From CAVQNQ01 sp963714205 (GTDB taxonomy: Bacteria; Acidobacteriota; Terriglobia; Bryobacterales; Bryobacteraceae): DNA of 64,000 bases. How positions within the stretch are numbered: position 1 is the first letter of the stretch; the number at the start of each line of letters is the position of its first letter. The DNA lies in the NCBI GenBank assembly GCA_963714205.1, contig CAVQNQ010000002.1, forward strand, positions 868,001 through 932,000. The letters are read 5' to 3'. Under the pieces are notes generated by a model, which searched no databases, was not told where the DNA came from, and was given only the letters and a program-made list of their open reading frames with translations. Position numbers and translations under genes: made by a program. Below are positions 17,344 to 25,280 of the stretch, in pieces.

Positions 17344-19056
17344 ATGCCAAAGGTCGACAAGCTGCGCGACCTGCTTGCCCGAGGCGACTGGGGCCGGGTT
17401 GCTTCTCTGCTCGGAAGTCTGGACGCCGCCGTCGCCGGCGACACGCTGCTGAGCGTTCCTCTGGATAAGCAGCAGGGCCTGTTTCGGAGTTTGCCTGCGG
17501 ACGCGGCCGCCAGAGTCGCGGGTGCTCTCCCCTACTACGATGCCTATGTGTTGCTGCATTCGCGGCCGCCGGAGGAGATGCGGGCAATTGTTGACCTTAT
17601 GGACATCGGGCAGCGCCTGCGATTCTTCGACGAGTTGCCTGAGGCGCTCTGGGAGCGGTTGATGGATGAGCTGGGGGAGCCGCAACCTGGCGGAGCCCGG
17701 ACGGCTGAGATTCTCTTAGCACCGGGCGGCATCCCAGCAGTTCCGGCGGTTATTGAGGCCCGGGAGATCGAAAAGAGCTATGGCCGGCCCGGCGGCGAGC
17801 AGGTGCAAGTCATCGCCCCGACGAATCTTTCGATCGATCCTGGACTGATCATCGCGATGCTAGGGCCTTCGGGCTCCGGCAAGTCCACGCTGCTGCGCAT
17901 GTTATCCGGTCTGGCCCCGCCGACGAAGGGAGAGGTCCTGTGGCACGGGGAGCCGTTGAGCGCCTCCCGTCCAAACGTGGCGATCGTGTTCCAGAGCTTT
18001 GCCCTGTTTCCTTGGCTGACCGTGGTGGAGAATGTCGAGGTCCCGCTGCTGGCGCGGGGGATGGCCCGCCGCGAACGGCGCCGCCGGGCGGGCCGGGTCT
18101 TAAATTCTGTCGGCCTGAAAGGGTTCGCCAGCGCCTACCCAAAGGAACTCTCGGGCGGCATGAAACAGCGTGTAGGACTGGCCCGCGCCCTGGCGGTGGA
18201 ACCCGAGGTCCTGTTCATGGACGAACCGTTCTCGGCGCTCGATGTTCTGACGGCCGAGAACCTGCGTGGTGAGCTGATGGAGTTGTGGCTCAGCAGGAAA
18301 ATGCCGACCAGGAGCATCTTCCTGGTTACGCACAATATCGAGGAAGCCGTGATGCTGGCCGACCAGGTTCTCGTTTTGGGCGGCAATCCGGCGAGGATCC
18401 GCGCCGATTTTCGAATCCGCGCGAAGCACCCGAGGGACCGCAACTCCGCCGAGTTCCTTCTCTACGTTGACTACATTTACAGGCTGCTCACCCAGCCGAG
18501 CCTGGAGGCGCGGCCGCCTTCAATCCCTCCCGGCGCCAAGCAGCCTTACCAGACGATTCCGCACGCGCGCAGAGGAGCCATCGCCGGGCTACTCGAATTG
18601 CTCAACGACCGCGGCGGCAAGGACGACCTGTACCGCGTAGCCGAGGACCTCCGCATGGAGCTGGACGATCTACTGCCGATCGTCGAGGCCGCCACGCTGC
18701 TGTCATTCGCCAAATCGGCCCGGGGCGGGGTCGAGATCACCCCGGCCGGCAGGGCGTTTGCCGTAGCCGACATCCAAGACCGGAAGCGCTTGTTCCGCGA
18801 AGCCGCGCTTGCCGACGTGACGCTTTTGCAGCAGATGAAGAGCGCCTTGGTGAGTAAGTCCGACCACACCATGTCGATCGAGTTCTTCCGCGACCTGCTC
18901 CGCAAGCATTTTTCCGAGGCCGAGACCGAGCGGCAGGTCGAGACTGCCTTGAACTGGGGGAGGTACGGCGACATCCTGACCTATAACCCCAAGGATGGCC
19001 GGCTGTCGCTGTACGATGCCTCGGTTCCCGCGGAGTCCGAAGAGGAGGAGTCCTGA
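17344..19056 (+). CDS. ABC importer ATPase with N-terminal MgtE-N-like and C-terminal AAA-associated domains
   Basis: 570 residues from ATG 17344. Residues 1-110 look like the MgtE intracellular N-domain superhelix (repeats such as LLARGDWGRVASLLGSLD, SLPADAAARVAGAL and LMDIGQRLRFFDELPEAL). The ATPase follows (about 135-350): Walker A GPSGSGKS, Q-loop FQSFALFPWLTV, signature LSGGMKQR, Walker B VLFMDEPF, H-loop THNIEEAV. The C-terminal part (about 400-555) matches the AAA-associated domain seen on some nitrate/sulfonate/taurine-type ATPases. It overlaps or abuts the permease gene. The MgtE-N fusion is unusual and suggests ion- or ligand-dependent gating; that role is inference. Confidence 0.8.
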   Translation: MPKVDKLRDLLARGDWGRVASLLGSLDAAVAGDTLLSVPLDKQQGLFRSLPADAAARVAGALPYYDAYVLLHSRPPEEMRAIVDLMDIGQRLRFFDELPEALWERLMDELGEPQPGGARTAEILLAPGGIPAVPAVIEAREIEKSYGRPGGEQVQVIAPTNLSIDPGLIIAMLGPSGSGKSTLLRMLSGLAPPTKGEVLWHGEPLSASRPNVAIVFQSFALFPWLTVVENVEVPLLARGMARRERRRRAGRVLNSVGLKGFASAYPKELSGGMKQRVGLARALAVEPEVLFMDEPFSALDVLTAENLRGELMELWLSRKMPTRSIFLVTHNIEEAVMLADQVLVLGGNPARIRADFRIRAKHPRDRNSAEFLLYVDYIYRLLTQPSLEARPPSIPPGAKQPYQTIPHARRGAIAGLLELLNDRGGKDDLYRVAEDLRMELDDLLPIVEAATLLSFAKSARGGVEITPAGRAFAVADIQDRKRLFREAALADVTLLQQMKSALVSKSDHTMSIEFFRDLLRKHFSEAETERQVETALNWGRYGDILTYNPKDGRLSLYDASVPAESEEEES

Positions 19057-20798
19057 AGCGGCAGTACGCGACGGAAGTTTCCGGAGGCCCACCCTGGGCC
19101 GCGTTCGCCACCGTTCCATCGCTATGGAAGGATCTGCCGATCCTCTGCGCCGGTCTGGCATTGTTCTGGGCGCTTCTCTCCCTGACGCGGTACTGGGCCG
19201 GGCCGGCGATAACGCAACCGGAAATCGATCTCAGCCCCGCCGCACTGCCGAAATACGCCCTTTTCTCTCTGGCGCGCATCATCATCGCCTACTCGATCAG
19301 CCTGATCGTAACCGTGGTCTACGCGTATACCGCCGCCCACAATGCCAAGGCGGAGAGGGTGATGATCCCGCTGCTGGACACGCTGCAATCCATCCCGGTG
19401 CTGAGCTTCCTGCCTCCGGTGATGATGGCGATGGTGGGATTGTTCCCAGACCGGCAGTTGGGGGTGGAACTCGGGTCGATCCTGTTGATCTTCACGGGGC
19501 AGGTCTGGAACATGACGTTCAGCGTCTATTCCTCCATCAAGGGCATTCCCCGCGAACTGCAGGAGGCGGCAGACGTGTATTGCCTGAGTTGGTGGCAGAA
19601 GCTCATCCAGTTGGAGCTGCCCTATTCGGCCATCGGACTCGTCTGGAACTCGATGATGTCGGTAGCCGGTGGGTGGTTCTTCCTGATGGCCTGTGAGATG
19701 TTCGTGCTAGGCAACCGCGATCTTCGGCTGCCCGGCCTTGGTTCGTACCTGCAGACTGCCGCTAACGCGGGCAATACGAGCGCGATCGTCTGGGGACTGG
19801 CCACCATGATTGCCGTGATCGTCCTGATGGACCAACTGATCTGGCGCCCGGTCATCGCCTGGAGCGAGAAGTTCAAGTTCGAGCAAGTCGAGGCCTTTCA
19901 GACACCCCGGTCGCCAGTGCTGGATCTGGTGCGTCGTTCGAGACTGGTCTCTCTCGCGGGCCGCGTTTTCGTGGCGCCGTTGCGCGAAGCCCTGACGCTG
20001 CATTTCGCGAAGTCACGGGCTTCGGGCCGGGCCCGCGTCCGGCGCGAAATGGCTAAGTGGGGCTTGCGCGCGCTTGGCGTTGCAGGAGGAGTGGCGACGG
20101 TCTACGCCGCCGTGCGGATGGTCGCGGATCTCACCGCGATTTCGCGCCCGGGCTGGCGGGAAATCCTAGTGGGGGCCGGGGCCACCTTCCTTCGCGTTGA
20201 GCTGGTTCTCCTGCTCGCCGGGCTCTGGACCGTCCCGGCTGGAGTATTCATCGGACTACGTCCAAGGCTGGCCGCTATTGCCCAACCGATTGCCCAGATC
20301 GCAGCTTCGGTGCCCGCCACAGCTCTATTCCCGATTGTCATGCTCGGTCTGATCCGCCTGGGCGGGGGGCTGGGGATCGGCTCTATCGTGCTGCTGTTGC
20401 TCGGCACGCAATGGTACCTTCTGTTCAACGTCATTGCGGGTGCGACGGCGATCCCCACGGACCTCAAAGAAGTCTGCGACGTTTGCTATATCAGCAGCAC
20501 AGACCGATGGCGCAAACTGCTCCTGCCGGGGATCTTCCCTTTTCTGATCACCGGCTTCGTAACCGCGTCCGGCGGGGCGTGGAATGCAAGCATCGTAGCG
20601 GAATACTTCCGTTTCCACGGCCGGACGTTCTCCGCGGCGGGCTTGGGAGCGGTGATCAGCGTCGCCGCCGACCGCGGCGACTTCGCGGTCCTGCTGGGGG
20701 CCACCGTCACCATGGCGGCAATGGTTCTGATCGTGAACCGTCTGCTATGGCGGCGGCTTTACGCTTTGGCGTCTACGCGGTTCAAGCTGGAAGCCTGA
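19053..20798 (+). CDS. ABC transporter permease, two fused BPD-type halves
   Basis: A polytopic membrane protein carrying two binding-protein-dependent transport permease domains in tandem. The first has an EAA-loop ELQEAADVYCLSWWQKLIQL, the second DLKEVCDVCYISSTDRWRKL. Such double permeases pair with AAA-associated-domain ATPases of the NitT/TauT group. The first ATG/GTG/TTG in frame is TTG 19161, which would cut the first membrane helix. The frame is clearly coding from CTG 19053, which overlaps the ATPase stop (CTGA) and follows GAGGAGGAG, so I place the start there with reservation. No substrate-binding protein gene is nearby; the substrate is unknown. Confidence 0.75.
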   Translation: MKRQYATEVSGGPPWAAFATVPSLWKDLPILCAGLALFWALLSLTRYWAGPAITQPEIDLSPAALPKYALFSLARIIIAYSISLIVTVVYAYTAAHNAKAERVMIPLLDTLQSIPVLSFLPPVMMAMVGLFPDRQLGVELGSILLIFTGQVWNMTFSVYSSIKGIPRELQEAADVYCLSWWQKLIQLELPYSAIGLVWNSMMSVAGGWFFLMACEMFVLGNRDLRLPGLGSYLQTAANAGNTSAIVWGLATMIAVIVLMDQLIWRPVIAWSEKFKFEQVEAFQTPRSPVLDLVRRSRLVSLAGRVFVAPLREALTLHFAKSRASGRARVRREMAKWGLRALGVAGGVATVYAAVRMVADLTAISRPGWREILVGAGATFLRVELVLLLAGLWTVPAGVFIGLRPRLAAIAQPIAQIAASVPATALFPIVMLGLIRLGGGLGIGSIVLLLLGTQWYLLFNVIAGATAIPTDLKEVCDVCYISSTDRWRKLLLPGIFPFLITGFVTASGGAWNASIVAEYFRFHGRTFSAAGLGAVISVAADRGDFAVLLGATVTMAAMVLIVNRLLWRRLYALASTRFKLEA

Positions 20799-20815
20799 GC
20801 CAACATGATCGATTC

Positions 20816-20863
20816 TATGGAGCCACCCGCCGGGATCGAACCGGCGACCTGCTGATTACGAAT
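20816..20863 (-). repeat. Distal att copy: 3' half of tRNA-Thr
   Basis: A 48-bp stretch identical to 22811-22858, covering the tRNA-Thr(CGT) sequence from the anticodon loop through the encoded CCA and two further bases. It is a truncated tRNA, not functional. This is the signature left when an element integrates into a tRNA gene. Confidence 0.85.
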
Positions 20864-21116
20864 TGACAGTTGGGGTGCCTACCTTTTCCGCTGATGTCTA
20901 TTATCAATTACCTAGCACTGGGCCTGGACGCCAAAACAAGCCAAAGAAGCCGCTAGACGAACGGCGTTGCTACCACGGTTGCTACCAGAATCGGAAGGAA
21001 TACCCAGTGCGAAGGCCCAAAAAAGCGATCGGGAGGGGCTCTTTATTCAGATCACTTCTCCTGTACGGACGTTCCTTCTATGGGTATTCCAACCATTACG
21101 GAGATCGGGCGTAGCT
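20864..21116 (+). other. Island left-end region, no intact gene
   Basis: 253 nt between the left att copy and the cargo gene. It contains two near-adjacent copies of GTTGCTACCA (20966-20987 region); the second lies in a 14-bp segment repeated exactly at 22753-22766 beside the integrase remnant. A frame of 83 codons begins at TTG 20863, but its composition is not protein-like. Probably recombinase 3'-end debris. Confidence 0.4.
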
Positions 21117-22568
21117 CTATTTGCCATGCGTGCGGAGTAGCCGGCGCGCGGCGCCTACCGCCAGGGCCGCGCAGCTGAGCAACCACACATCCAGCAGAAG
21201 ATTGAATAAGTAGAGGTGCCTGACGTTGTCCCAGGCGTCGCCGAACAACGCGGTCAGCAACGCCAGCAGGCAGGACAGCGCCAGCAGGCCGGCGAACTCG
21301 ACCGGCAGCTCGCTTCGCCTGGTTCGCAGCCGCCGCACCAGCGCATATAGAGGGGCAATGGGGAGCAGGAAGAGAATGTACTTGATCGCGTGCACCAGCA
21401 CGCGGGCGTGGAAGCCGCTCCATATCGCGAACGCTCCGCTTCTGGCGCCGGGATAATACCCCGCCGACGGCTCGAAATTGCCGCACCATTCCGGACGCAG
21501 CGAGGTCGCCAGCGGCAGCTTGGATTGAACGTGGCGCCACATCCGCGTGGGCCGCAGCGCGTAGAACTGGACAACGGTTGCCAGGGTCACGACGCGCCCG
21601 ATCGCGCCGCTGGCGTGCAGGCGGAAGAAGGCCGTGTTCGGACTCCACGCCCCGGTGGTCGAGTAATCCCGGAGGCGCGGGTCGAGGCCAAGCGATTCCA
21701 GGTCCGCGGCGGCGTGGCGCGATTCCGGCACGATCGCCATAAAAACCATGTTGTAGGTATTCTGATCTTCCATCGATGCGGGCGCAGTGGCGAGAGCCGT
21801 GACGGACGCCGTGGCGATGGCCGCACCGCCGATCCAGGCGGCGTACCGGGCGGCTTGAGAAGCCGCGCGCCCGCTCAAAACCAGCGCGCAAAAAAGCGCT
21901 AGCAGCAGCCCCGGCGGCGCATTCTGCGGCTTGGCGAGCACCAGCAGAACCGCCCACAGCGACCAGCGAAAAAGACCGGCCCCGGAGACGCTGCCGCGCA
22001 GGCAGATCTCGGTGCTCTCGGTCACCAGCAGCAAGGCGAAGAGGCCGGAAGCAGGTTCGGCGTAGAACGAATTCCAATAGGCCACGTAGCCGACATCGGT
22101 GAAGATGACCAGCGCAGCGATCCACAGCCACGCGCGGGCCCGGCAATTGCGGGTGACGAAAAGAAATCTCGCGAAGACGGCGAGAAACGCCAAAGCGTGC
22201 ACCAGTCCCATGACGGTGATGTCCAGCGAGCCATCCTTCGACACGACCTTGTTCACGAGCAGGGCGGCTTCAGTGAAGAGCAGCTCCGAGGTGAGCTGAT
22301 CCCAGTCCCGTTCGCGAAAGTCCGGATTGGGAACATACTTCGGCTCGACGAAGGCGATATTCAAGCTGCCATCCGAGTGAACCGCCCCGTAACCGAGTCT
22401 CCCGATGGTCCGTTTGAAGTCGTTCTGATCGGCCAGTCCGATCACGGGCGGGATAAAGAGCTGATAGGCAAGGATCGCGGCCACCGCGGCTATCACGGCC
22501 CAGAACAGCCGACGACGACGCATGTCGAGTTTAGCCAGAACTTCCATGTAGCCAGAAAGAGAAAGCAT
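21117..22568 (-). CDS. Polytopic membrane protein, GT-C / WsfD-like glycosyltransferase candidate
   Basis: 483 residues with roughly ten hydrophobic segments. After the first helix (LFWAVIAAVAAILAYQLF) comes GLADQNDFKRTIGRLGYG, an acidic loop reminiscent of the catalytic loop of GT-C enzymes and of WsfD-type glycan hexose transferases. YWNSFYAEPASG is another conserved-looking loop. Starts at 22568, 22547 (MEVLAKLD) or 22523 (MRRRR) are all possible. It is the only intact gene in the tRNA-Thr island, so its role is probably surface glycan modification carried by the element. The fold assignment is moderate; the substrate is unknown. Confidence 0.6.
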   Translation of the reverse strand: MLSLSGYMEVLAKLDMRRRRLFWAVIAAVAAILAYQLFIPPVIGLADQNDFKRTIGRLGYGAVHSDGSLNIAFVEPKYVPNPDFRERDWDQLTSELLFTEAALLVNKVVSKDGSLDITVMGLVHALAFLAVFARFLFVTRNCRARAWLWIAALVIFTDVGYVAYWNSFYAEPASGLFALLLVTESTEICLRGSVSGAGLFRWSLWAVLLVLAKPQNAPPGLLLALFCALVLSGRAASQAARYAAWIGGAAIATASVTALATAPASMEDQNTYNMVFMAIVPESRHAAADLESLGLDPRLRDYSTTGAWSPNTAFFRLHASGAIGRVVTLATVVQFYALRPTRMWRHVQSKLPLATSLRPEWCGNFEPSAGYYPGARSGAFAIWSGFHARVLVHAIKYILFLLPIAPLYALVRRLRTRRSELPVEFAGLLALSCLLALLTALFGDAWDNVRHLYLFNLLLDVWLLSCAALAVGAARRLLRTHGK

Positions 22569-22624
22569 TGTACCAGACGGGACGGAATCGCACCGCGCCT
22601 GCCGCTAAGCTCCCTAAAATGGCG

Positions 22625-22790
22625 GCCGCGTTTCCGCCATTCACGGCAGAGCAGGCCAGGGCCTCTTGCTCATGCCTCCGAAGTCCGAAAAGTCCCGCCG
22701 CACCATTGAGCTTCCGGCATCCTGTACCGCGGCACTGAAGGCCCACGGGGAACACGGTTGCTACCAAACCGGGCAGCCTGACTCTGAATT
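22625..22790 (+). pseudogene. Tyrosine-recombinase (phage integrase) remnant
   Basis: Two collinear integrase-like pieces separated by a deletion and frame change: PPFTAEQARA, the typical start of the catalytic domain, then LLLMPPKSEKSRRTIELP, the strand that precedes the catalytic region in tRNA-targeting integrases. A terminal EHGCYQTG piece follows. None of the RHRY catalytic residues beyond this survive. It sits 20-190 nt from the tRNA 3' end, as integrases of islands do. Confidence 0.6.
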
Positions 22791-22810
22791 AGCCTGTAAA
22801 TTATTTATTT

Positions 22811-22858
22811 TATGGAGCCACCCGCCGGGATCGAACCGGCGACCTGCTGATTACGAAT
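22811..22858 (-). repeat. Proximal att copy inside tRNA-Thr
   Basis: 48 bp identical to 20816-20863; it forms the 3' part of the intact tRNA-Thr gene. The repeat ends in the anticodon loop, a common crossover site for integrases of this group. Confidence 0.85.
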
Positions 22859-22888
22859 CAGCCGCTCTACCAGCTGAGCTAGGGTGGC
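22813..22888 (-). tRNA. tRNA-Thr (anticodon CGT)
   Basis: 76 nt with encoded CCA. Acceptor arms GCCACCC/GGGTGGC pair, the D-arm is GCTCAGCTGGTAGAGC, the anticodon stem GCTGA/TCAGC encloses loop TTCGTAA (anticodon CGT, reads ACG), and the T-arm is GCCGGTTCGATCCCGGC. The discriminator base is T. It is the integration target of the adjacent island. Confidence 0.97.
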
Positions 22889-23056
22889 GTCCCTTTGCCT
22901 ATAGCAGCTTGCGGACAATGGAAAGAGCCATTGCCCCTTCATCTTAGCATCGGGGCCGAGTGTTGCGCACGAGCCGTGAAGCGACCTCGGCGCGCTCTCG
23001 GACTTCCGGACCCCCACGTCCGCGAAACGTTTCCGGCCGTGGTACGCTGGCACTTT

Positions 23057-23530
23057 ATGCAGATTTCGGATGTCTACCTGGCCCTCGGTGAAGATGCGTT
23101 CGGCCAACTCATCCGCGGCATCTCCATCGGCAAGTTGAAGACCTATCAGATGTATGAGGGCTTCAAAGTGCGGGCCCGTCTCCCCAAGGTCAATACCGAG
23201 TTGCTGCGCAAAGCAGTTCCTCGTTTCTGGGCGCGTGTTGCTGTACACGAGGAGGATTTCTCGAAAGACCTCGCCCAGGCCGTCCTGGTATCGCACCTCG
23301 ATCTGATCTCCGCCGTCCTGGATTTCCAGGGTGTGCCTCACGAAAACGGCTTTTTCGCCAAGGATGTGGATCCCAAGCCCTTCTTCACGGAGGGGTGGGA
23401 GGACCGCGTTCGCGAAAAGTTCGAGAAAAGCTATCCGGGGCCGGTACTCCTTTTTTATGTGAATCACTTGAGATGGGAGTTGCTGGGCGCCACCGAACCA
23501 TATTGCCCGGCCTCCCCCAGCGCGGCTTGA
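23057..23530 (+). CDS. Conserved-looking hypothetical protein (157 aa)
   Basis: Begins at ATG 23057 with MQISDVYLALGEDAFGQLIR and is a soluble, mixed alpha/beta sequence rich in charged residues (YQMYEGFKVRARLPKVNTEL; FTEGWEDRVREKFEKSYPGP). No signal peptide or membrane segment is present. No known domain is recognised. A longer in-frame extension exists to 22895 but overlaps non-coding sequence beside the tRNA. It stands alone between the tRNA and the zinc-ribbon gene. Confidence 0.65.
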   Translation: MQISDVYLALGEDAFGQLIRGISIGKLKTYQMYEGFKVRARLPKVNTELLRKAVPRFWARVAVHEEDFSKDLAQAVLVSHLDLISAVLDFQGVPHENGFFAKDVDPKPFFTEGWEDRVREKFEKSYPGPVLLFYVNHLRWELLGATEPYCPASPSAA

Positions 23531-23874
23531 GTTCGGCGCGCCAAGTGCTTAAACTATTGTGAGAACCATGACAATTCCCGCAGGGGATCCCCACGCGGAG
23601 CTTCGTCGGAGACTGTGCAGCCCGTGGAAGCCGATGCTTCTTAACCAGATCCGGGGTGCAGCCCCGAACCGCCAAGGAGCCGCCGCTTGATCCGGCGTTG
23701 TCGCGTTCTTGAGCAAGGGGGAACACCCCTGCGCGATATCACCCAAATGGGGTTTTCTGCTCCTGGAATCAAGTGGTCACCCACAGATACGAGGTGCCGG
23801 ACATGAATCATTGCGATTTCCATTATTCCCATTTACTGCCCAAGAAACCAGGCATTCTCCCGCTGGAGGAGACG
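23531..23874. other. Intergenic region with several GC hairpins
   Basis: 344 nt upstream of the small zinc-ribbon gene. No convincing frame is seen on either strand. Short hairpins such as CGGGG-TGCAG-CCCCG (near 23652) and GGGGG-AACA-CCCC (near 23716) suggest a structured transcript, but I could not match it to tmRNA, SRP RNA or a known riboswitch by eye. Confidence 0.35.
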
Positions 23875-24045
23875 ATGACGAAGCAGTGCCGCCGCTGCGG
23901 CGCTGAATTCGTCACGCGATCCAGGATTCGGAAGCGCTGCGACGCATGCCAGACGGTCGTATCCGCGGAAAAACAGAAAAAGGCCAACGAGCGCCTGAAG
24001 GCCCGCCGGGCAGCCCGGCGCCTGTGCCTGTTAAAGGCGAGTTGA
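23875..24045 (+). CDS. Small zinc-ribbon protein (56 aa)
   Basis: ATG 23875 is preceded by GGAGGAG at ideal spacing. The peptide has paired CxxC motifs (CRRCGAEF ... RCDACQ), a treble-clef or ribbon zinc site, followed by a strongly basic helix (EKQKKANERLKARRAARR). It is probably a nucleic-acid-binding or ribosome-associated small protein, but no partner is known. It converges on ispF with a 19-nt gap. Confidence 0.55.
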   Translation: MTKQCRRCGAEFVTRSRIRKRCDACQTVVSAEKQKKANERLKARRAARRLCLLKAS

Positions 24046-24064
24046 GGGCGGACCCGGCCCGGCC

Positions 24065-24544
24065 TTAGCTCGCCAGAGTCACAATAGCCTGAGCCTCGGC
24101 GGAGCGTCCTTCTCCCACGGGACCCACCTTCTCGGCGGTTTTGAACTTCACTGAAACTCTGTCCGCCGCCAGGCCCAGCGTCTCCGCCAGCCGCCCCCGA
24201 ATGGCCTCCCGGTAATCCTTCAACTTGGGCCTCTCCAGCACCACCGTGGTGTCTACATTCACGATGCGGAATCCCCGCGCCTCCGCCAGTTCGCGGGCAT
24301 GGCGCAGAAACACCAGGCTGTCACAGTCTTTCCACCGCGGGTCGGAATCCGGAAAGTGCATCCCAATATCGCCCAGGGCGGCGGCCCCCAGGATGGCGTC
24401 CGTGAGCGCGTGCGCCAGCACGTCGGCATCCGAGTGGCCTTCGAGCCCCAGTTCGCAGGGTACCGTCACGCCACCTAGAAGCAGGCGGCGGCCGGGAGCC
24501 AGGCGGTGGACGTCCCAACCAATCCCGGTCCGGTACTCGCTCAA
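24065..24544 (-). CDS. ispF: 2-C-methyl-D-erythritol 2,4-cyclodiphosphate synthase
   Basis: 159 residues, usual length. The zinc-binding GWDVHRL near the N-terminus and GHSDADVLAHALTDAILGA are diagnostic; the second carries the further metal ligand. KFKTAEKVGPVGEG near the C-terminus is the conserved cytidine-site motif. It acts in the non-mevalonate isoprenoid pathway after IspE. Start ATG 24542-24544 overlaps the ispD stop by 4 nt. Confidence 0.96.
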   Translation of the reverse strand: MSEYRTGIGWDVHRLAPGRRLLLGGVTVPCELGLEGHSDADVLAHALTDAILGAAALGDIGMHFPDSDPRWKDCDSLVFLRHARELAEARGFRIVNVDTTVVLERPKLKDYREAIRGRLAETLGLAADRVSVKFKTAEKVGPVGEGRSAEAQAIVTLAS

Positions 24545-25275
24545 AGCTGCGAGCCTCGGGCGAGTTCCTCGCGGTAGAACAGGTGCGCCAAATCCATGTC
24601 GCCGGGCTTGGTGATCTTGATATTGCGGTCGCTGCCCAGCACCACACTGACCTCGACGTCGAGGCGCTCCACCAGGCTGGACTCGTCGGTCCCCGCGAAT
24701 CCATCCGCGCGGGCCTCCTCGAAAGCCCGCTTGAGAAGATCGTAGCGGAACACCTGGGGAGTTTGGGCCATTACCAGTTTTTCACGAGGCAAAGTCGCGC
24801 GGATGCGCGCGCGGCCGCTTGAGCGGCTGACTTGCTTGACCGTATCCACGGCCGGCACTCCCACGATGGTGGCGCCCGTCTCGGCGGCCTCGTCGAACGC
24901 CTGGTGAATGGTCTCCAGGTCGATAAACGGCCGCACCGCGTCGTGCACCGCCACCAGGTCGATCTCTTCTCCCAGCGCGGCCAGCGCGTTGGCGACGGAT
25001 TGCTGGCGGCTGTTGCCGCCTTCCACCACGCGCGCCCGTCCGTCCGGGAAATCGCGCGCCAGCATGCTCGCCACCCATTCCAGATCCTCGGCCCGCACCG
25101 CCACCACAATGTCCGTCACGCGGGTGGAGGCGGCGAACTTACGAACCGTGTGGATCAGAATGGGCGACCCTTCGAGCAGCATGAACTGCTTCCGGCTGGT
25201 GCCCGTCTTCTCGGCCGGCACCTTTCCCATGCGCGTGCCCATCCCGGCGGCGGGCAATATTACGGCAACTCTCAT
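24541..25275 (-). CDS. ispD: 2-C-methyl-D-erythritol 4-phosphate cytidylyltransferase
   Basis: 244 residues. The nucleotide-binding loop PAAGMGTRMG follows the first strand; the usual SGGxGxRM-like segment, VAVHDAVRPFI and ATIVGVPAVDTVK are all in place. It makes CDP-methylerythritol from CTP and MEP. Tightly linked to ispF (4-nt overlap) and to the PIN/TRAM gene upstream (5-nt gap), the same order as yacL-ispD-ispF in Bacillus. Confidence 0.95.
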   Translation of the reverse strand: MRVAVILPAAGMGTRMGKVPAEKTGTSRKQFMLLEGSPILIHTVRKFAASTRVTDIVVAVRAEDLEWVASMLARDFPDGRARVVEGGNSRQQSVANALAALGEEIDLVAVHDAVRPFIDLETIHQAFDEAAETGATIVGVPAVDTVKQVSRSSGRARIRATLPREKLVMAQTPQVFRYDLLKRAFEEARADGFAGTDESSLVERLDVEVSVVLGSDRNIKITKPGDMDLAHLFYREELARGSQL

Positions 25276-25280
25276 TGGAC

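Larger units (their letters stand above)
20816..22858. mobile_element. Decayed tRNA-Thr-integrated genomic island (about 2 kb)
   Basis: Bounded by two identical 48-bp tRNA-Thr segments in direct orientation, 1995 bp apart. The intact tRNA is at the right end. An integrase remnant lies next to the tRNA, as expected for tyrosine-recombinase islands, and a single intact cargo gene (membrane glycosyltransferase-like) remains. GTTGCTACCA-type repeats near both ends look like leftover integrase 3' ends from more than one insertion. The element cannot move by itself now. Confidence 0.7.

Noticed and set aside
20411..20866. Plus-strand frame ending in YGATRRDRTGDLLITN
   Set aside because: It is a shadow of the permease gene running into the truncated tRNA; the ending is the typical tRNA-derived false motif.
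20863..21114. 83-codon frame from TTG at the left end of the island
   Set aside because: It begins inside the att repeat, its composition (many Tyr, Arg, Ser, Gly without pattern) is not protein-like, and it carries only integrase-tail repeats.
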